Positions 31,770-40,423 of a stretch of DNA of 48,822 nucleotides are shown here, in pieces. Source of the DNA: Bacillota bacterium (lineage in GTDB: Bacteria; Bacillota; Clostridia; Christensenellales; UMGS416). Numbering within the stretch: the first letter of the stretch is position 1; each line of letters opens with the position of its first letter. The position numbers and the translations under genes were made by a program. The notes below the pieces were generated by a model that saw only the letters and a list, made by a program, of their open reading frames with translations, had not been told where the DNA came from and ran no database searches. The stretch covers positions 1-48,822 of the forward strand of contig JAEEJN010000046.1 of the NCBI GenBank assembly GCA_016281935.1, given 5' to 3'.

Positions 31770-33590
31770 TCAGAACTCTTCCTGTCCGTCCGCGGGTTCG
31801 TCCGGGGCCTCTCCCAGTGCCATGCGCACCCGCAGGGACATCGCTGCGTTGGCGATCGCCGTGATGTGCACTCCGTCCTCTTCGTAGGAAGTCTCCAGTA
31901 CCTGGCAGCGTTCGTGGATCATGCTCTGGAGCGAGCCCATTTCGTAGGGGATGATCCAGTGCTCCGGCTCGATCCTGCGGCTCAGCTGATCCGCGATCTC
32001 GTTCAGGAGCCCGTCCAGCCCGATCCTTCTGGCTGCCGAGATCCGTACGGTCGGCATGTTCTCCGCGAACACGTCCGAAACGTCGTCCGTCAGGTCGCAC
32101 TTGTTCAGCGCGAGGATCCTGGGCTTCGTGCCGGCGCCCAGTTCCTGGAGCACCGTCTCCGCTACTTCGAACTGCAGCCGCGCTTCCTGGGAGGACGCGT
32201 CCACCACGTGGACGAGCAGATCTGCGTACAGCGCTTCTTCCAGCGTCGAACGGAACGCGTCCACGAGTTCGTGCGGCAGCTTGTGGATGAAGCCGACCGT
32301 GTCCACGAGCACCGTGACCACACCGCCGGGGAGCTCCAGCCTTTTGGCCAGGGGATCCAGCGTCGCGAAGAGCTTGTCCTCCACGAAGGCATCCCCCTGT
32401 GTCAGGGCGTTCAGGAGTGTGGACTTGCCGGCGTTCGTATAGCCCACGAGGGCGATCACGGGGATGCGGTTCCTGGCACGGTGCCTGCGCTGCAGGTCCC
32501 TGTGCTTCTCGAGCCGCTTCATCTCCTCTTCCAGGTCGTGGATCCTGCGGTAGATCACGCGCCGGTCCGTTTCGAGCTGCGTTTCGCCGGGGCCTCTCGT
32601 CCCGATGCCGCCTCCCTGCCTGGAAAGCGCCGTGCCCTGCCCCGCCAGACGCGGCAGACGGTACTTGTACTGCGCGAGCTCCACCTGGAGCTTGCCCTCA
32701 TAGGTCGTGGCCCTCTGTGCGAAAATATCCAGTATCAGGCCCGTACGGTCGACCACGGGACAGCCGAGCACGGACTCGAGGTTCCTGAGCTGGGCTCCCG
32801 TGAGTTCGTCGTCCGTGATGACGAGGTTGGCGTCGATCACCTGGCGGAGCATGGACATCTCCTGGGCCTTTCCCTGTCCGATGTAGGTGGCGGCGTCCAT
32901 GCCGGAGCGCTTCTGCAGTTCCATGTGAAGGACTTCCGCACCCGCGGTCTCCGCAAGTCTTGCCAGTTCTTCCAGGGAATCCATCCCCCTGCCCTGGTCG
33001 ATGCCGACGAGGATCGCCCGCTGGCCCTGATCCTGTCTGGACGACAGGAGCCTCGCCGCCTGGGAGATCGTCTGTTCATGGCTGCGGATCTCGTAGAGCA
33101 GTTCTTCCTGAGGGATGTCGCCGATCCTGTAGGGACCGTATTCGGTCACTTCGTATTCCCCGCTCTCGTCCAGTCCGGACAGCATGGCGCAGGAAAAGCC
33201 CGTGGCGGTCTCGTCCTGTACGGAGATGCACGCCATGGCGTCGAAACGCATGCGCTTGAGCGTCCGGATATCCACGTCGGACAGGACGGGGGCGCCGTTG
33301 GGATGCGTATGGACGCAGCGGATGCCGGAAAGCCTTCTCGCGCCTCTGCGGAGCCTGAGATCGGTGAGTTCCACCCGGTCGAAAGTTCCCAGGGACACGT
33401 CCATGATCATGCCGTCGCGGGCGATGTAGACAGAGATCTCACGGTTGATCTTCGAGGAGATCCTCGCCAGCGGCTCCATGAGCTCACGGGAAAGGAACTC
33501 GTGACGGAGCGTCTCCTTGTCCGCGTTGTAAAACTCTTCCAGTTGTTCCAGCCATGCATCCCGGATGCCGGCGGTATTGCCGTGTATCAA
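31770..33590 (-). CDS. hflX: GTPase HflX, long form with N-terminal JAMM-like domain
   Basis: HflX binds stalled or hibernating 50S/70S ribosomes and splits them. This 606-residue form is much longer than the roughly 420-residue enteric protein. The canonical part has the HflX domain (about 190-340, GGGIGTRGPGETQLE) and the GTPase with P-loop GYTNAGKS (383-390). The extra N-terminus carries Glu51 (REIS), His94/His96 (VHTHP), Ser104 and Asp107, exactly the JAMM/RadC arrangement HxHx7SxxD. The start is TTG at 33590 with GGAGG 7 nt upstream. It lies just after the EF-G-like gene terminator. Confidence 0.93.
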   Translation of the reverse strand: MIHGNTAGIRDAWLEQLEEFYNADKETLRHEFLSRELMEPLARISSKINREISVYIARDGMIMDVSLGTFDRVELTDLRLRRGARRLSGIRCVHTHPNGAPVLSDVDIRTLKRMRFDAMACISVQDETATGFSCAMLSGLDESGEYEVTEYGPYRIGDIPQEELLYEIRSHEQTISQAARLLSSRQDQGQRAILVGIDQGRGMDSLEELARLAETAGAEVLHMELQKRSGMDAATYIGQGKAQEMSMLRQVIDANLVITDDELTGAQLRNLESVLGCPVVDRTGLILDIFAQRATTYEGKLQVELAQYKYRLPRLAGQGTALSRQGGGIGTRGPGETQLETDRRVIYRRIHDLEEEMKRLEKHRDLQRRHRARNRIPVIALVGYTNAGKSTLLNALTQGDAFVEDKLFATLDPLAKRLELPGGVVTVLVDTVGFIHKLPHELVDAFRSTLEEALYADLLVHVVDASSQEARLQFEVAETVLQELGAGTKPRILALNKCDLTDDVSDVFAENMPTVRISAARRIGLDGLLNEIADQLSRRIEPEHWIIPYEMGSLQSMIHERCQVLETSYEEDGVHITAIANAAMSLRVRMALGEAPDEPADGQEEF

Positions 33591-33611
33591 ATCAGATCCT
33601 CCGTAGTTTTG

Positions 33612-33643
33612 AAAAAGAGGGACGGCGAAAGCCTATCCCTCTT
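33612..33643 (-). terminator. Intrinsic terminator after the EF-G-like gene
   Basis: On the minus strand GAGGGA and GGC pair with GCC and TCCCTC around a tetraloop flanked by small bulges, followed by TTTTTC. It ends about 21 nt before the hflX TTG start, leaving no room for a promoter in between. Confidence 0.8.
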
Positions 33644-33671
33644 GTCTTTATGATCCTTTGCAGGATATGGA

Positions 33672-35702
33672 TTATTCTTCTTCCTCGTCGACCTTGGCGG
33701 CTTCGATGACTTTCTGCGCCATGTTGGCGGGCATCTCATCGTAACGCTCGAAGGTCATGGTGAAGGAGCCGCGGGCCTGCGTCATGGAACGCAGATCGGT
33801 CGCGTACTTGAACATCTCGGTCTGAGGCACTTCGGCCACGACCTGCTGGCCGCCGGACACGGGGTTCATGCCCATGATGCGGCCGCGGCGGCGGTTGAGG
33901 TCGCCGATGATGTCGCCCATGTACTCGTCGGGGATGATGACTTCGACTTTATAGATGGGCTCCAGCAGGACCGGGGAAGCCTCGGCGCAGCCCTTCTTGA
34001 AGGCCAGGGACGCGGCGGTCTTGAAGGCCATTTCGGAAGAGTCGACCGGATGGTAGGAACCGTCGACCAGGGAAGCCTTGAGGCCGACCACGGGATAGCC
34101 GGCGAGGACGCCCTTCTTGATGCAGTCGCGGAGTCCCTTTTCCACGGCGGGGATATACTGCCGCGGTACGGAACCGCCGACGACCTTGTCGACGAACTCG
34201 AACTCGGTGCCGTCGGTCAGAGGCTCGAATTCGACCCAGATGTCACCGAACTGGCCGTGTCCGCCGGACTGCTTCTTGTGACGGCCCTGGACGCGGACGG
34301 GCTTGCGGATGGTCTCACGGTACGGGATCTTGGGATCGCTCAGCTTGGCCTTGACGTTGAACTTGGCGGCGAGCTTGCTGACGATGATGTCCAGATGGAG
34401 TTCGCCCTGTCCCTCGATCAGGGTCTCGCCGGTGTCGGCGCCCTTCACGACGCGGAAGGTCGGATCTTCTTCCTGCAGACGGGCCAGGCCGCCGAAGACC
34501 TTGTCTTCTTCGCCCTGCTTGTCAGCGGAGACCGCAAAGCCGATGGACGGAGCCGGGAAGTCGATCGCGTCGAACTTCTTGGGAGCGGAAGCGGCGGTCA
34601 GGGTGTCGCCGGTGTTGGTGGAGGCGAGCTTGGTCAGGACGCAGATGTCGCCGGCGTGGGCCGTCGTCACCGCGATCTGGTTCTTGCCGACCATGGTCGC
34701 GAAGCCGTTGAGCTTCTCGGTCTTCTCCGTCGTGTTGTTGAAAGGAGTATCGGTAGCGGAAAGCTTGCCGCTGCAGATCTTCAGGAAGGAGATCTTGCCG
34801 ACGAAGTTGTCGGACAGGGTCTTGAACACGAAGGCAGACAGAGGAGCGGACTCGTCGCCGCAGTCCTTGTCGGCGGGAGAAGGCAGATAGGAGACGATGG
34901 AGTCCAGAAGGGACGTCACGTTCAGGTTCTCCATGCCGGAGCCGCAGAACACGGGCATCACGGTGCCTTCGGCGATGCCGCGCTTCACGCCCTTGAGCAG
35001 GTCTTCGTCGGAGAGGGTGCCTTCCTCGAAGTACTTCTCCATGAGTTCCTCGTCGGCGCCTGCGGCGTTCTCGATGAGGGCTTCGCGGAGCTCTTCGACC
35101 GTGTCGGCCAGATCACCGGGGATCGCGGTCTCGGTCACGTTCTTGCCGTTGAAGGTGTAGGCCTTCTGGGTGATGATATCGACATAGCCCTTGAATCCGC
35201 CGTCCACGATGGGATACTGCAGAGCGGAGACTTCGGTGCCGAACTTCTCTTTCATCTCGTCCAGGACCTTGCCGAAGTTGGCATGCTCACGGTCCATCTG
35301 ATTGACGAAGAAAGACGGGGAAACGCCGTATTTGCCGCAGAGGGCGAAGGCCTTTTCAGAGCCTACGGAAACGCCGTTCACGGAGTTGACGAAGATCAGG
35401 GCGTTCTCCACGACACGCAGAGCGGAGTGCATCTCGCCGACCATGTCGAAGTAGCCGGGAACGTCGATCACGTTGATCTTGGTGTTTTTCCATTCCAGAG
35501 CCGCGAGGGCCAGGGAGATGGAGAAGCCGCGCTTGATCTCTTCCGCGTCAAAGTCCATCGCAGTGGTGCCGTCAGTCGTCTTGCCCATGCGGGAAATCAC
35601 GCCGGCGTCCAGGAGCATCGCTTCCGCCAGAACCGTTTTTCCTTCGCTGCCATGGCCGACAAGTGCCACGTTGCGGATATCTTTGGCGGTATATTCTTTC
35701 AT
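33672..35702 (-). CDS. Elongation factor G-like protein (EF-G paralogue)
   Basis: The 676-residue protein has all five EF-G domains: GTPase P-loop GHGSEGKT (16-23), NQMD as the base-recognition motif, domain II, and the C-terminal FMTFERYDEMP. The G3 motif reads DVPGYFDM, so the catalytic histidine of DTPGH is Tyr84. This variant is known from EF-G-like paralogues such as EF-G-2 proteins and suggests slow or altered GTP hydrolysis. It is not the housekeeping fusA, which usually sits with rpsL-rpsG-tuf. GGGAGGATTACA precedes the start. Role unknown; possibly a ribosome-associated factor, like hflX downstream. Confidence 0.9.
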   Translation of the reverse strand: MKEYTAKDIRNVALVGHGSEGKTVLAEAMLLDAGVISRMGKTTDGTTAMDFDAEEIKRGFSISLALAALEWKNTKINVIDVPGYFDMVGEMHSALRVVENALIFVNSVNGVSVGSEKAFALCGKYGVSPSFFVNQMDREHANFGKVLDEMKEKFGTEVSALQYPIVDGGFKGYVDIITQKAYTFNGKNVTETAIPGDLADTVEELREALIENAAGADEELMEKYFEEGTLSDEDLLKGVKRGIAEGTVMPVFCGSGMENLNVTSLLDSIVSYLPSPADKDCGDESAPLSAFVFKTLSDNFVGKISFLKICSGKLSATDTPFNNTTEKTEKLNGFATMVGKNQIAVTTAHAGDICVLTKLASTNTGDTLTAASAPKKFDAIDFPAPSIGFAVSADKQGEEDKVFGGLARLQEEDPTFRVVKGADTGETLIEGQGELHLDIIVSKLAAKFNVKAKLSDPKIPYRETIRKPVRVQGRHKKQSGGHGQFGDIWVEFEPLTDGTEFEFVDKVVGGSVPRQYIPAVEKGLRDCIKKGVLAGYPVVGLKASLVDGSYHPVDSSEMAFKTAASLAFKKGCAEASPVLLEPIYKVEVIIPDEYMGDIIGDLNRRRGRIMGMNPVSGGQQVVAEVPQTEMFKYATDLRSMTQARGSFTMTFERYDEMPANMAQKVIEAAKVDEEEE

Positions 35703-35755
35703 TGTAATCCTCCCTTGAATGTTCGTAGCCTTTACGGCCTTATTCGCATAAAGCT

Positions 35756-35783
35756 ATTCTACCAAATTACGGAGCTTTTGAAA
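35756..35783 (-). promoter_or_regulatory. Probable promoter of the EF-G-like gene
   Basis: TTTCAA and TAGAAT are separated by 16 bp, with TGG giving an extended -10. The leader to the ATG at 35702 is about 45 nt. Confidence 0.5.
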
Positions 35784-35835
35784 AGGGCTAAATTCAGAAT
35801 AGGAACGGAAAAGTGAGGCAATACGGCACACGGAA

Positions 35836-35860
35836 GGCGGAAGACGTGCCGTCTTCCGCC
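35836..35860 (-). terminator. Strong hairpin after the histidine kinase gene
   Basis: GGCGGAAGAC-5 nt-GTCTTCCGCC is a perfect 10-bp stem just after the kinase stop at 35868. There is no clean T-run on the minus strand. The loop GTGCC with its flank can instead pair with GGCAC at 35825-35829, so two folds exclude each other. It could be a terminator or an RNA-stability element. Confidence 0.5.
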
Positions 35861-35867
35861 GTAAGCG

Positions 35868-37301
35868 CTATTCCTGCGGCGTGCGCAGCGTGAAAGAAAA
35901 GGTCGTTCCCCTCCCCTGGATCGAATGCACGGAGATCTCCGTGTCGTGCTTTTCCAGGATCTGCTTTACGATCGCGAGTCCGAGTCCCGTCCCGGTCTTT
36001 CCCGAGTGCGACGTGTCGACCTTGTAGAAGCGGTCGAAGATATGAGGGATGTCCTCCTGCGGGATCCCGTTGCCCGTATCCGTCACGCCGATCATGATCC
36101 TGTCGTTCAGCGTCGGATAGGTCCAGATCCGGATCGTGCCCCCCTCCGGCGAGTATTTCACGGCGTTGTCGATCAGGTTCACGAAGACCTGGGAGATCCT
36201 GTCCGGATCGCCGATCACGTAGGCGGTCTCTGTCGTGAATTCCAGGATGGGTTCGATGTGCTTCTCCTCGATCCTTCCCTCGAAGCTCACGAGCACCTGA
36301 CGGATCTTCTCATGCAGTTCGAACGACACGAAGCTTCTGGGTGTCAGCTGTCCCTCGATCCGGGAAAGATCCAGCAGGTCGCGGATCAGGGAATTCAGGC
36401 GCCTGGATTCCTCCACGATGATCGAAAGGTAGCGCGGATACTCCTCCTGCGGGACGAGGCCTTCCAGCATGCCCTGCGCGAAGCCCTGGATCGACGTCAT
36501 GGGCGATCTCAGCTCATGGGAAGCGTTGGCCACGAATGCGGTCTGAGAAGCCTCTTCACGGTTCAGTTCGCGTTCCAGGTTCAGAAGGGCTCTCGCGGAT
36601 TCGTCCTGCCCGTGGAAAGCTTCGGGCATCTCCAGTACCGGTTTTTTGGCTGCGAGCCTCTGAACGCCGGAGAACACGTATCCGTAGCGGTAGTAGATAT
36701 AGTAGACGAACAGGATGGCGAAAGCCAGCATGATGAGATAGGATGCGAGGAGCACGCTGAACGTGGTCCCCAGAGGTTTCGTGAAACCCGGCCTCGGCAC
36801 GTGGACGAGGACGACGCCGAGCGTCATGCCCCGGATGCCGTCCAGAAGAACGGGATATCCGAAAGTGATCGACTCGTGGATGAAGTCTTCGTCGAAGCTG
36901 TCCGTCCCTTTCTGCTCGAGATCGAAAAAGGATTCCTGCAGATAAGGCATGAGTTTCGGCCTCAGTACGGCGTCTCGGATCGAAGGGGCTCTGGGCATCC
37001 CGGCCTCGTCCGCGGCATAGAGGACGTTGCCAAGCGTGTCGCAGATCCAGATCTCCGCCTCATATACTTCGGCCGTCCGGCAGACGAAGCCCTGATAGCT
37101 GTCCGTATAGCGCTGGTCGTGAGGAAGGAAGTACAGTTCCCCGGCCGCCGCAAGCTGCTCTGCCGTCCGGACCATCTCATGACGGAAGTCGTCCATCCTG
37201 ACTTCCCAGGTCCTCCGGTATATGACGAGGGTCAGCATAAGGAAGACCGCGGTCACGCCTATGGCCGCGATGGCCAGCATCTTTCTGTAGGCCGACCTCA
37301 T
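35868..37301 (-). CDS. Sensor histidine kinase (PhoR/ResE-like)
   Basis: The 477-residue kinase has TM1 at about 9-28, an extracytoplasmic sensor region of about 150 residues, TM2 at about 181-205, a short linker, and the HisKA domain with His262 in FVANASHELRSPMTS. The ATPase domain follows with NLIDNAVKYSPEGG, DTGNGIP and GTGLGLAIVKQI. The ligand is unknown; the sensor region has no recognisable PAS or Cache pattern by eye. Its start overlaps the response regulator stop as ATGA, so they are coupled. Confidence 0.93.
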   Translation of the reverse strand: MRSAYRKMLAIAAIGVTAVFLMLTLVIYRRTWEVRMDDFRHEMVRTAEQLAAAGELYFLPHDQRYTDSYQGFVCRTAEVYEAEIWICDTLGNVLYAADEAGMPRAPSIRDAVLRPKLMPYLQESFFDLEQKGTDSFDEDFIHESITFGYPVLLDGIRGMTLGVVLVHVPRPGFTKPLGTTFSVLLASYLIMLAFAILFVYYIYYRYGYVFSGVQRLAAKKPVLEMPEAFHGQDESARALLNLERELNREEASQTAFVANASHELRSPMTSIQGFAQGMLEGLVPQEEYPRYLSIIVEESRRLNSLIRDLLDLSRIEGQLTPRSFVSFELHEKIRQVLVSFEGRIEEKHIEPILEFTTETAYVIGDPDRISQVFVNLIDNAVKYSPEGGTIRIWTYPTLNDRIMIGVTDTGNGIPQEDIPHIFDRFYKVDTSHSGKTGTGLGLAIVKQILEKHDTEISVHSIQGRGTTFSFTLRTPQE

Positions 37302-37984
37302 TCCTCGACCTCGAATTTGTATCCGACGCCCCAGACCGTCTTGATCTGCCAGGCCTCCCCCTGCGTCAGGAGCTTCTCGCGCAGGCGCTTCACGTGCACG
37401 TCCACCGTGCGGGTGTCGCCGTAGTATTCGAAACCCCAGATCTTCTGGAGGAGCTGGTCCCGGGTGAACACCTGGTTCTTATGGGACGCGAGGAACCAGA
37501 GGAGCTCCATCTCCTTGGGCGGGAGTTCCCATACCTTGTCCCTCTGCACGACCCTGTAGGCCACGTGGTCCAGGATGAGATCCGGGAATTCCAGCGTTTC
37601 CGCCACGTTCCCCTGCCAGGTGCTGCGGCGCAGCATGGCCTTGATCCGGGCCACGAGTTCCTGGGGATCGAAAGGCTTCGCCAGATAATCGTCCGCCCCG
37701 AGTTCGAATCCGTGGACCTTGTCCTGGGTCTCGCTCTTGGCGGTCAGCATGATAACGGGCGTCTGACTCTCCGCGCGGATCTGGTGCAGGACCTCCCAGC
37801 CGTCCAGGCCGGGCATCATGACGTCCAGGATGACGAGAGCGGGATGCGCCTCGCGGAATGCGTCGAGCGCGTCGTCGCCCCGGTAGGTCACCCGGATCTC
37901 ATAGCCCTCTTTCCGGAGATAGAGAGACAGCAGCTGACAGATGTGGACGTCGTCGTCCGCGATCAGGATCAAAGGATTCGTCAT
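37298..37984 (-). CDS. OmpR-family response regulator
   Basis: The 228-residue regulator has a receiver domain with acidic cluster Asp10-12, phosphoacceptor Asp54 (ILDVMMPGLDGW) and conserved lysine in MLTAKSE. The winged helix C-terminal DNA-binding domain contains FTRDQLLQKIWGFEYYGDTRTVDVHVKRLREKL. It pairs with the histidine kinase encoded immediately after it. It starts 10 nt after the mutS2 stop with GAGGAA upstream, so the system is probably co-transcribed with mutS2. No target operator could be identified here. Confidence 0.95.
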   Translation of the reverse strand: MTNPLILIADDDVHICQLLSLYLRKEGYEIRVTYRGDDALDAFREAHPALVILDVMMPGLDGWEVLHQIRAESQTPVIMLTAKSETQDKVHGFELGADDYLAKPFDPQELVARIKAMLRRSTWQGNVAETLEFPDLILDHVAYRVVQRDKVWELPPKEMELLWFLASHKNQVFTRDQLLQKIWGFEYYGDTRTVDVHVKRLREKLLTQGEAWQIKTVWGVGYKFEVEE

Positions 37985-37994
37985 GTCCGGTTCC

Positions 37995-40355
37995 TCACTT
38001 CAGGCGCACGATCGTGACGCCGGTCTCCCCTTCTCCGTACCGTCCGAGACGGAAGGAGTCCACGTGCTTGTTCTTTCGCAGCGCCTGATGCACCGCGTCT
38101 CTCAGGAGGCCCGTCCCCTTCCCGTGGATGACGGACACTTCCTTCAGGCCGCCCATGACGGCCTGGTCCAGATACAGTTCCATCTCGGCGACGCCCTCCT
38201 GGGTGTCCTTGCCGCGGATATCGAGTTCCATGGGCACGGACGCGAGCCTGAGTCTGGCTTCGCGGCGCACCTCCGCTGTTTTCTTCTTCGACGGCTTGAT
38301 CAGCCGGAGCTGGGAGAGCTTCGCCGTCATCTTCATGGGGCCGACCTGAACGCCGACTTCACCCTTGTCATTGGGCGCGCCGAGCACGGTCCCTTCCTGG
38401 CCCACATGGACCAGATAGACGGTGTCCCCGGCCTTGACCGTTTCCGGAGCTTCACCCTCGGCGGGATCCGCTTCCGCGATGCCGGGCAGTGTCTCCTTTT
38501 CCAGTTCGCGCAGACGGTCCCTGTTCTGCTGGATCGTGCGGTCCCTCTCGCTCTGTCCCGAGTCGTCCCTCAGGCGCCTGAGCTGGGCCGTGATCTCCTG
38601 GGTCTCCTGTTTGGCCCTGCGGACGATCCTCGCGGCCTCTTCCCTGGCCTCTTCCAGGATCTTCGTGCGCTGTTCCTCGAGCCTCTTCGCTTCCCTGTCG
38701 GCTTTGGCGCGGGTCTCTTCCATCTCCTGGCGCGCACGTACGGCGAGTTCCTTTTCCTTTTCCGCGAGCTGCCTGTGGTATTCCGCGTTCTCGATGACGT
38801 CCTCGAATCGGATCGTGTTGGCGTCCAGCTTCTCCTGGGCCTGGGCGATCAGGGCCTCGGGCAGCCCGAGCTTGCGGGAGATCTCGAAGGCGTTGGATTT
38901 GCCGGGGATGCCGATCGAGAGATGATAGGTCGGACGCAGGCTCGCCACGTCGAATTCGACGGAACCGTTTTCGACACCGGGAGCCGCCAGGGCGAAGGCC
39001 TTGAGTTCACTGTAGTGGGTCGTCGCAAGGGTCAGGATGCCGCGGTCGTGCAGGTGCTCGAGGATCGCGATGGCCAGGGCGGCACCTTCCGTGGGATCGG
39101 TGCCCGCACCGAGCTCGTCCAGGAGCACGAGGCTGTGTTCCGTCGCCTTGTCGAGGATGTCCACGATATGGGTCATATGGGAAGAGAAGGTCGACAGGCT
39201 CTGGGAGATGCTCTGCTCGTCGCCGATGTCCGCGTAGACGTCGTCGAAGAGCGGGATCTCGCTACCGTCCCCCGCGGGGATGTGCAGACCGGACTGGGCC
39301 ATGGCAGCGAAAAGACCGCAGGTCTTCAGGGTCACGGTCTTGCCGCCCGTATTGGGGCCCGTGATGATGAGCGTGGAGAAATCCTCGCCAAGCCAGAGCG
39401 TGATGGGCACGACGGCTTTGGGATCGATCAGGGGATGGCGTCCGTTGCGGATCCTGAGCACGCCGCCCGCGTCGTTGATCCTGGGCGCGCAGCCCTGCAT
39501 GGACATGGAAAGCTTGCCTTTGGCGAACACGAAATCGAGTCTCCCGAGGTTCTCGGTCGCCGTTAAGATCTGCTGGAAATACGCAGCGACCCGTTTCGTG
39601 AGCTCGGTCAGGATACGCTCGATCTCCTCCTTCTCCTTGAGGGAGAGCTCTCTCAGTTCGTTGTTGATCTCGACGACCGCCATAGGCTCGATGAACAGCG
39701 TCGCGCCGGAACCGGACTGATCGTGGACCATGCCGGGAACGGAGGAACGGTATTCCGCGCGCACCGGCACGACGAAGCGGTCGTTGCGCAGGGTGATGAT
39801 CGGGTCCTGGAGCACGTTCGCATAGGCCGAGGAGCGGATCATGGCGTTGAGCTTGTCGCGGATGCGCTGGTTGCAGAGCCGCATGGAGCGGCGGATCGAC
39901 GCGAGTTCGGGCGACGCGTGGTCGGAGACCTCGTCCTCGGACAGGATGCAGCGGTCGATCTCGTCTTCCAGGAGATGCAGGCTGCAGAGGTTCTGCGCCA
40001 GCTCATAGATGACGGACATGGGCTCCGTGTCCGCGAGAAGGGACGAGCGCGTCTGTCTGGACGTGGTCAGGAAGCGGCGTATCCGCAGGAGCTCGCCGCA
40101 GGACAGCATGGAACCCACCCTCGCCTTGTTCAGTTCGGCAGTCACGTCGTCGAAGGCGTACAGCGGGGACGAACCCGTGCGCACGATGAAATCGACGGCT
40201 TCCTGCGTCTCCTTCTGGGCGCGGTCGACCTCGATCCTGTAGGTGAAAGGCACGAGCTCCGCCGCCTGCGCTTCTCCCAGAGGGGATACGCATTCTTCGG
40301 CGAGGCTCTTCAGGATCGTATCGTATTCGAGGACTTTTCGCGTTCTTGCGTCCAT
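37995..40355 (-). CDS. mutS2: MutS2 family ATPase/nuclease
   Basis: MutS2 (RqcU) acts on collided ribosomes in Bacillus and had earlier been linked to suppression of recombination. The 786-residue protein has the MutS-like core, Walker A GPNTGGKT in IITGPNTGGKTVTLKT, Walker B SLVLLDELGAGTDPTEGAAL, a long coiled coil (about 510-620), a KOW-like segment and a C-terminal Smr nuclease domain (LDIRGKDTQEG.. and VIHGKGTGLLR). The start at 40355 has AAAGGAA 6 nt upstream. It follows zapA across an intrinsic terminator only 16 nt before the ATG. Confidence 0.95.
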   Translation of the reverse strand: MDARTRKVLEYDTILKSLAEECVSPLGEAQAAELVPFTYRIEVDRAQKETQEAVDFIVRTGSSPLYAFDDVTAELNKARVGSMLSCGELLRIRRFLTTSRQTRSSLLADTEPMSVIYELAQNLCSLHLLEDEIDRCILSEDEVSDHASPELASIRRSMRLCNQRIRDKLNAMIRSSAYANVLQDPIITLRNDRFVVPVRAEYRSSVPGMVHDQSGSGATLFIEPMAVVEINNELRELSLKEKEEIERILTELTKRVAAYFQQILTATENLGRLDFVFAKGKLSMSMQGCAPRINDAGGVLRIRNGRHPLIDPKAVVPITLWLGEDFSTLIITGPNTGGKTVTLKTCGLFAAMAQSGLHIPAGDGSEIPLFDDVYADIGDEQSISQSLSTFSSHMTHIVDILDKATEHSLVLLDELGAGTDPTEGAALAIAILEHLHDRGILTLATTHYSELKAFALAAPGVENGSVEFDVASLRPTYHLSIGIPGKSNAFEISRKLGLPEALIAQAQEKLDANTIRFEDVIENAEYHRQLAEKEKELAVRARQEMEETRAKADREAKRLEEQRTKILEEAREEAARIVRRAKQETQEITAQLRRLRDDSGQSERDRTIQQNRDRLRELEKETLPGIAEADPAEGEAPETVKAGDTVYLVHVGQEGTVLGAPNDKGEVGVQVGPMKMTAKLSQLRLIKPSKKKTAEVRREARLRLASVPMELDIRGKDTQEGVAEMELYLDQAVMGGLKEVSVIHGKGTGLLRDAVHQALRKNKHVDSFRLGRYGEGETGVTIVRLK

Positions 40356-40371
40356 GGATGTTCCTTTCAAC

Positions 40372-40397
40372 AAAAAGCAGCCTCAAGGGCTGCTTTT
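40372..40397 (-). terminator. Intrinsic terminator between zapA and mutS2
   Basis: AAGCAGCC-5 nt-GGCTGCTT is a perfect 8-bp stem followed by TTTTTG on the minus strand. A second hairpin (GGGGAAGC/GCTTCCCC, 40399-40417) lies just before it. There is no room for a promoter between it and the mutS2 ATG. Confidence 0.82.
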
Positions 40398-40423
40398 CGG
40401 GGAAGCTCGGCTTCCCCGTGTTC

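Noticed and set aside
34050-35816. 588-codon open frame on the plus strand opposite the EF-G-like gene
   Set aside because: Antisense shadow with low-complexity composition; the minus-strand gene has clear GTPase motifs and a ribosome binding site.
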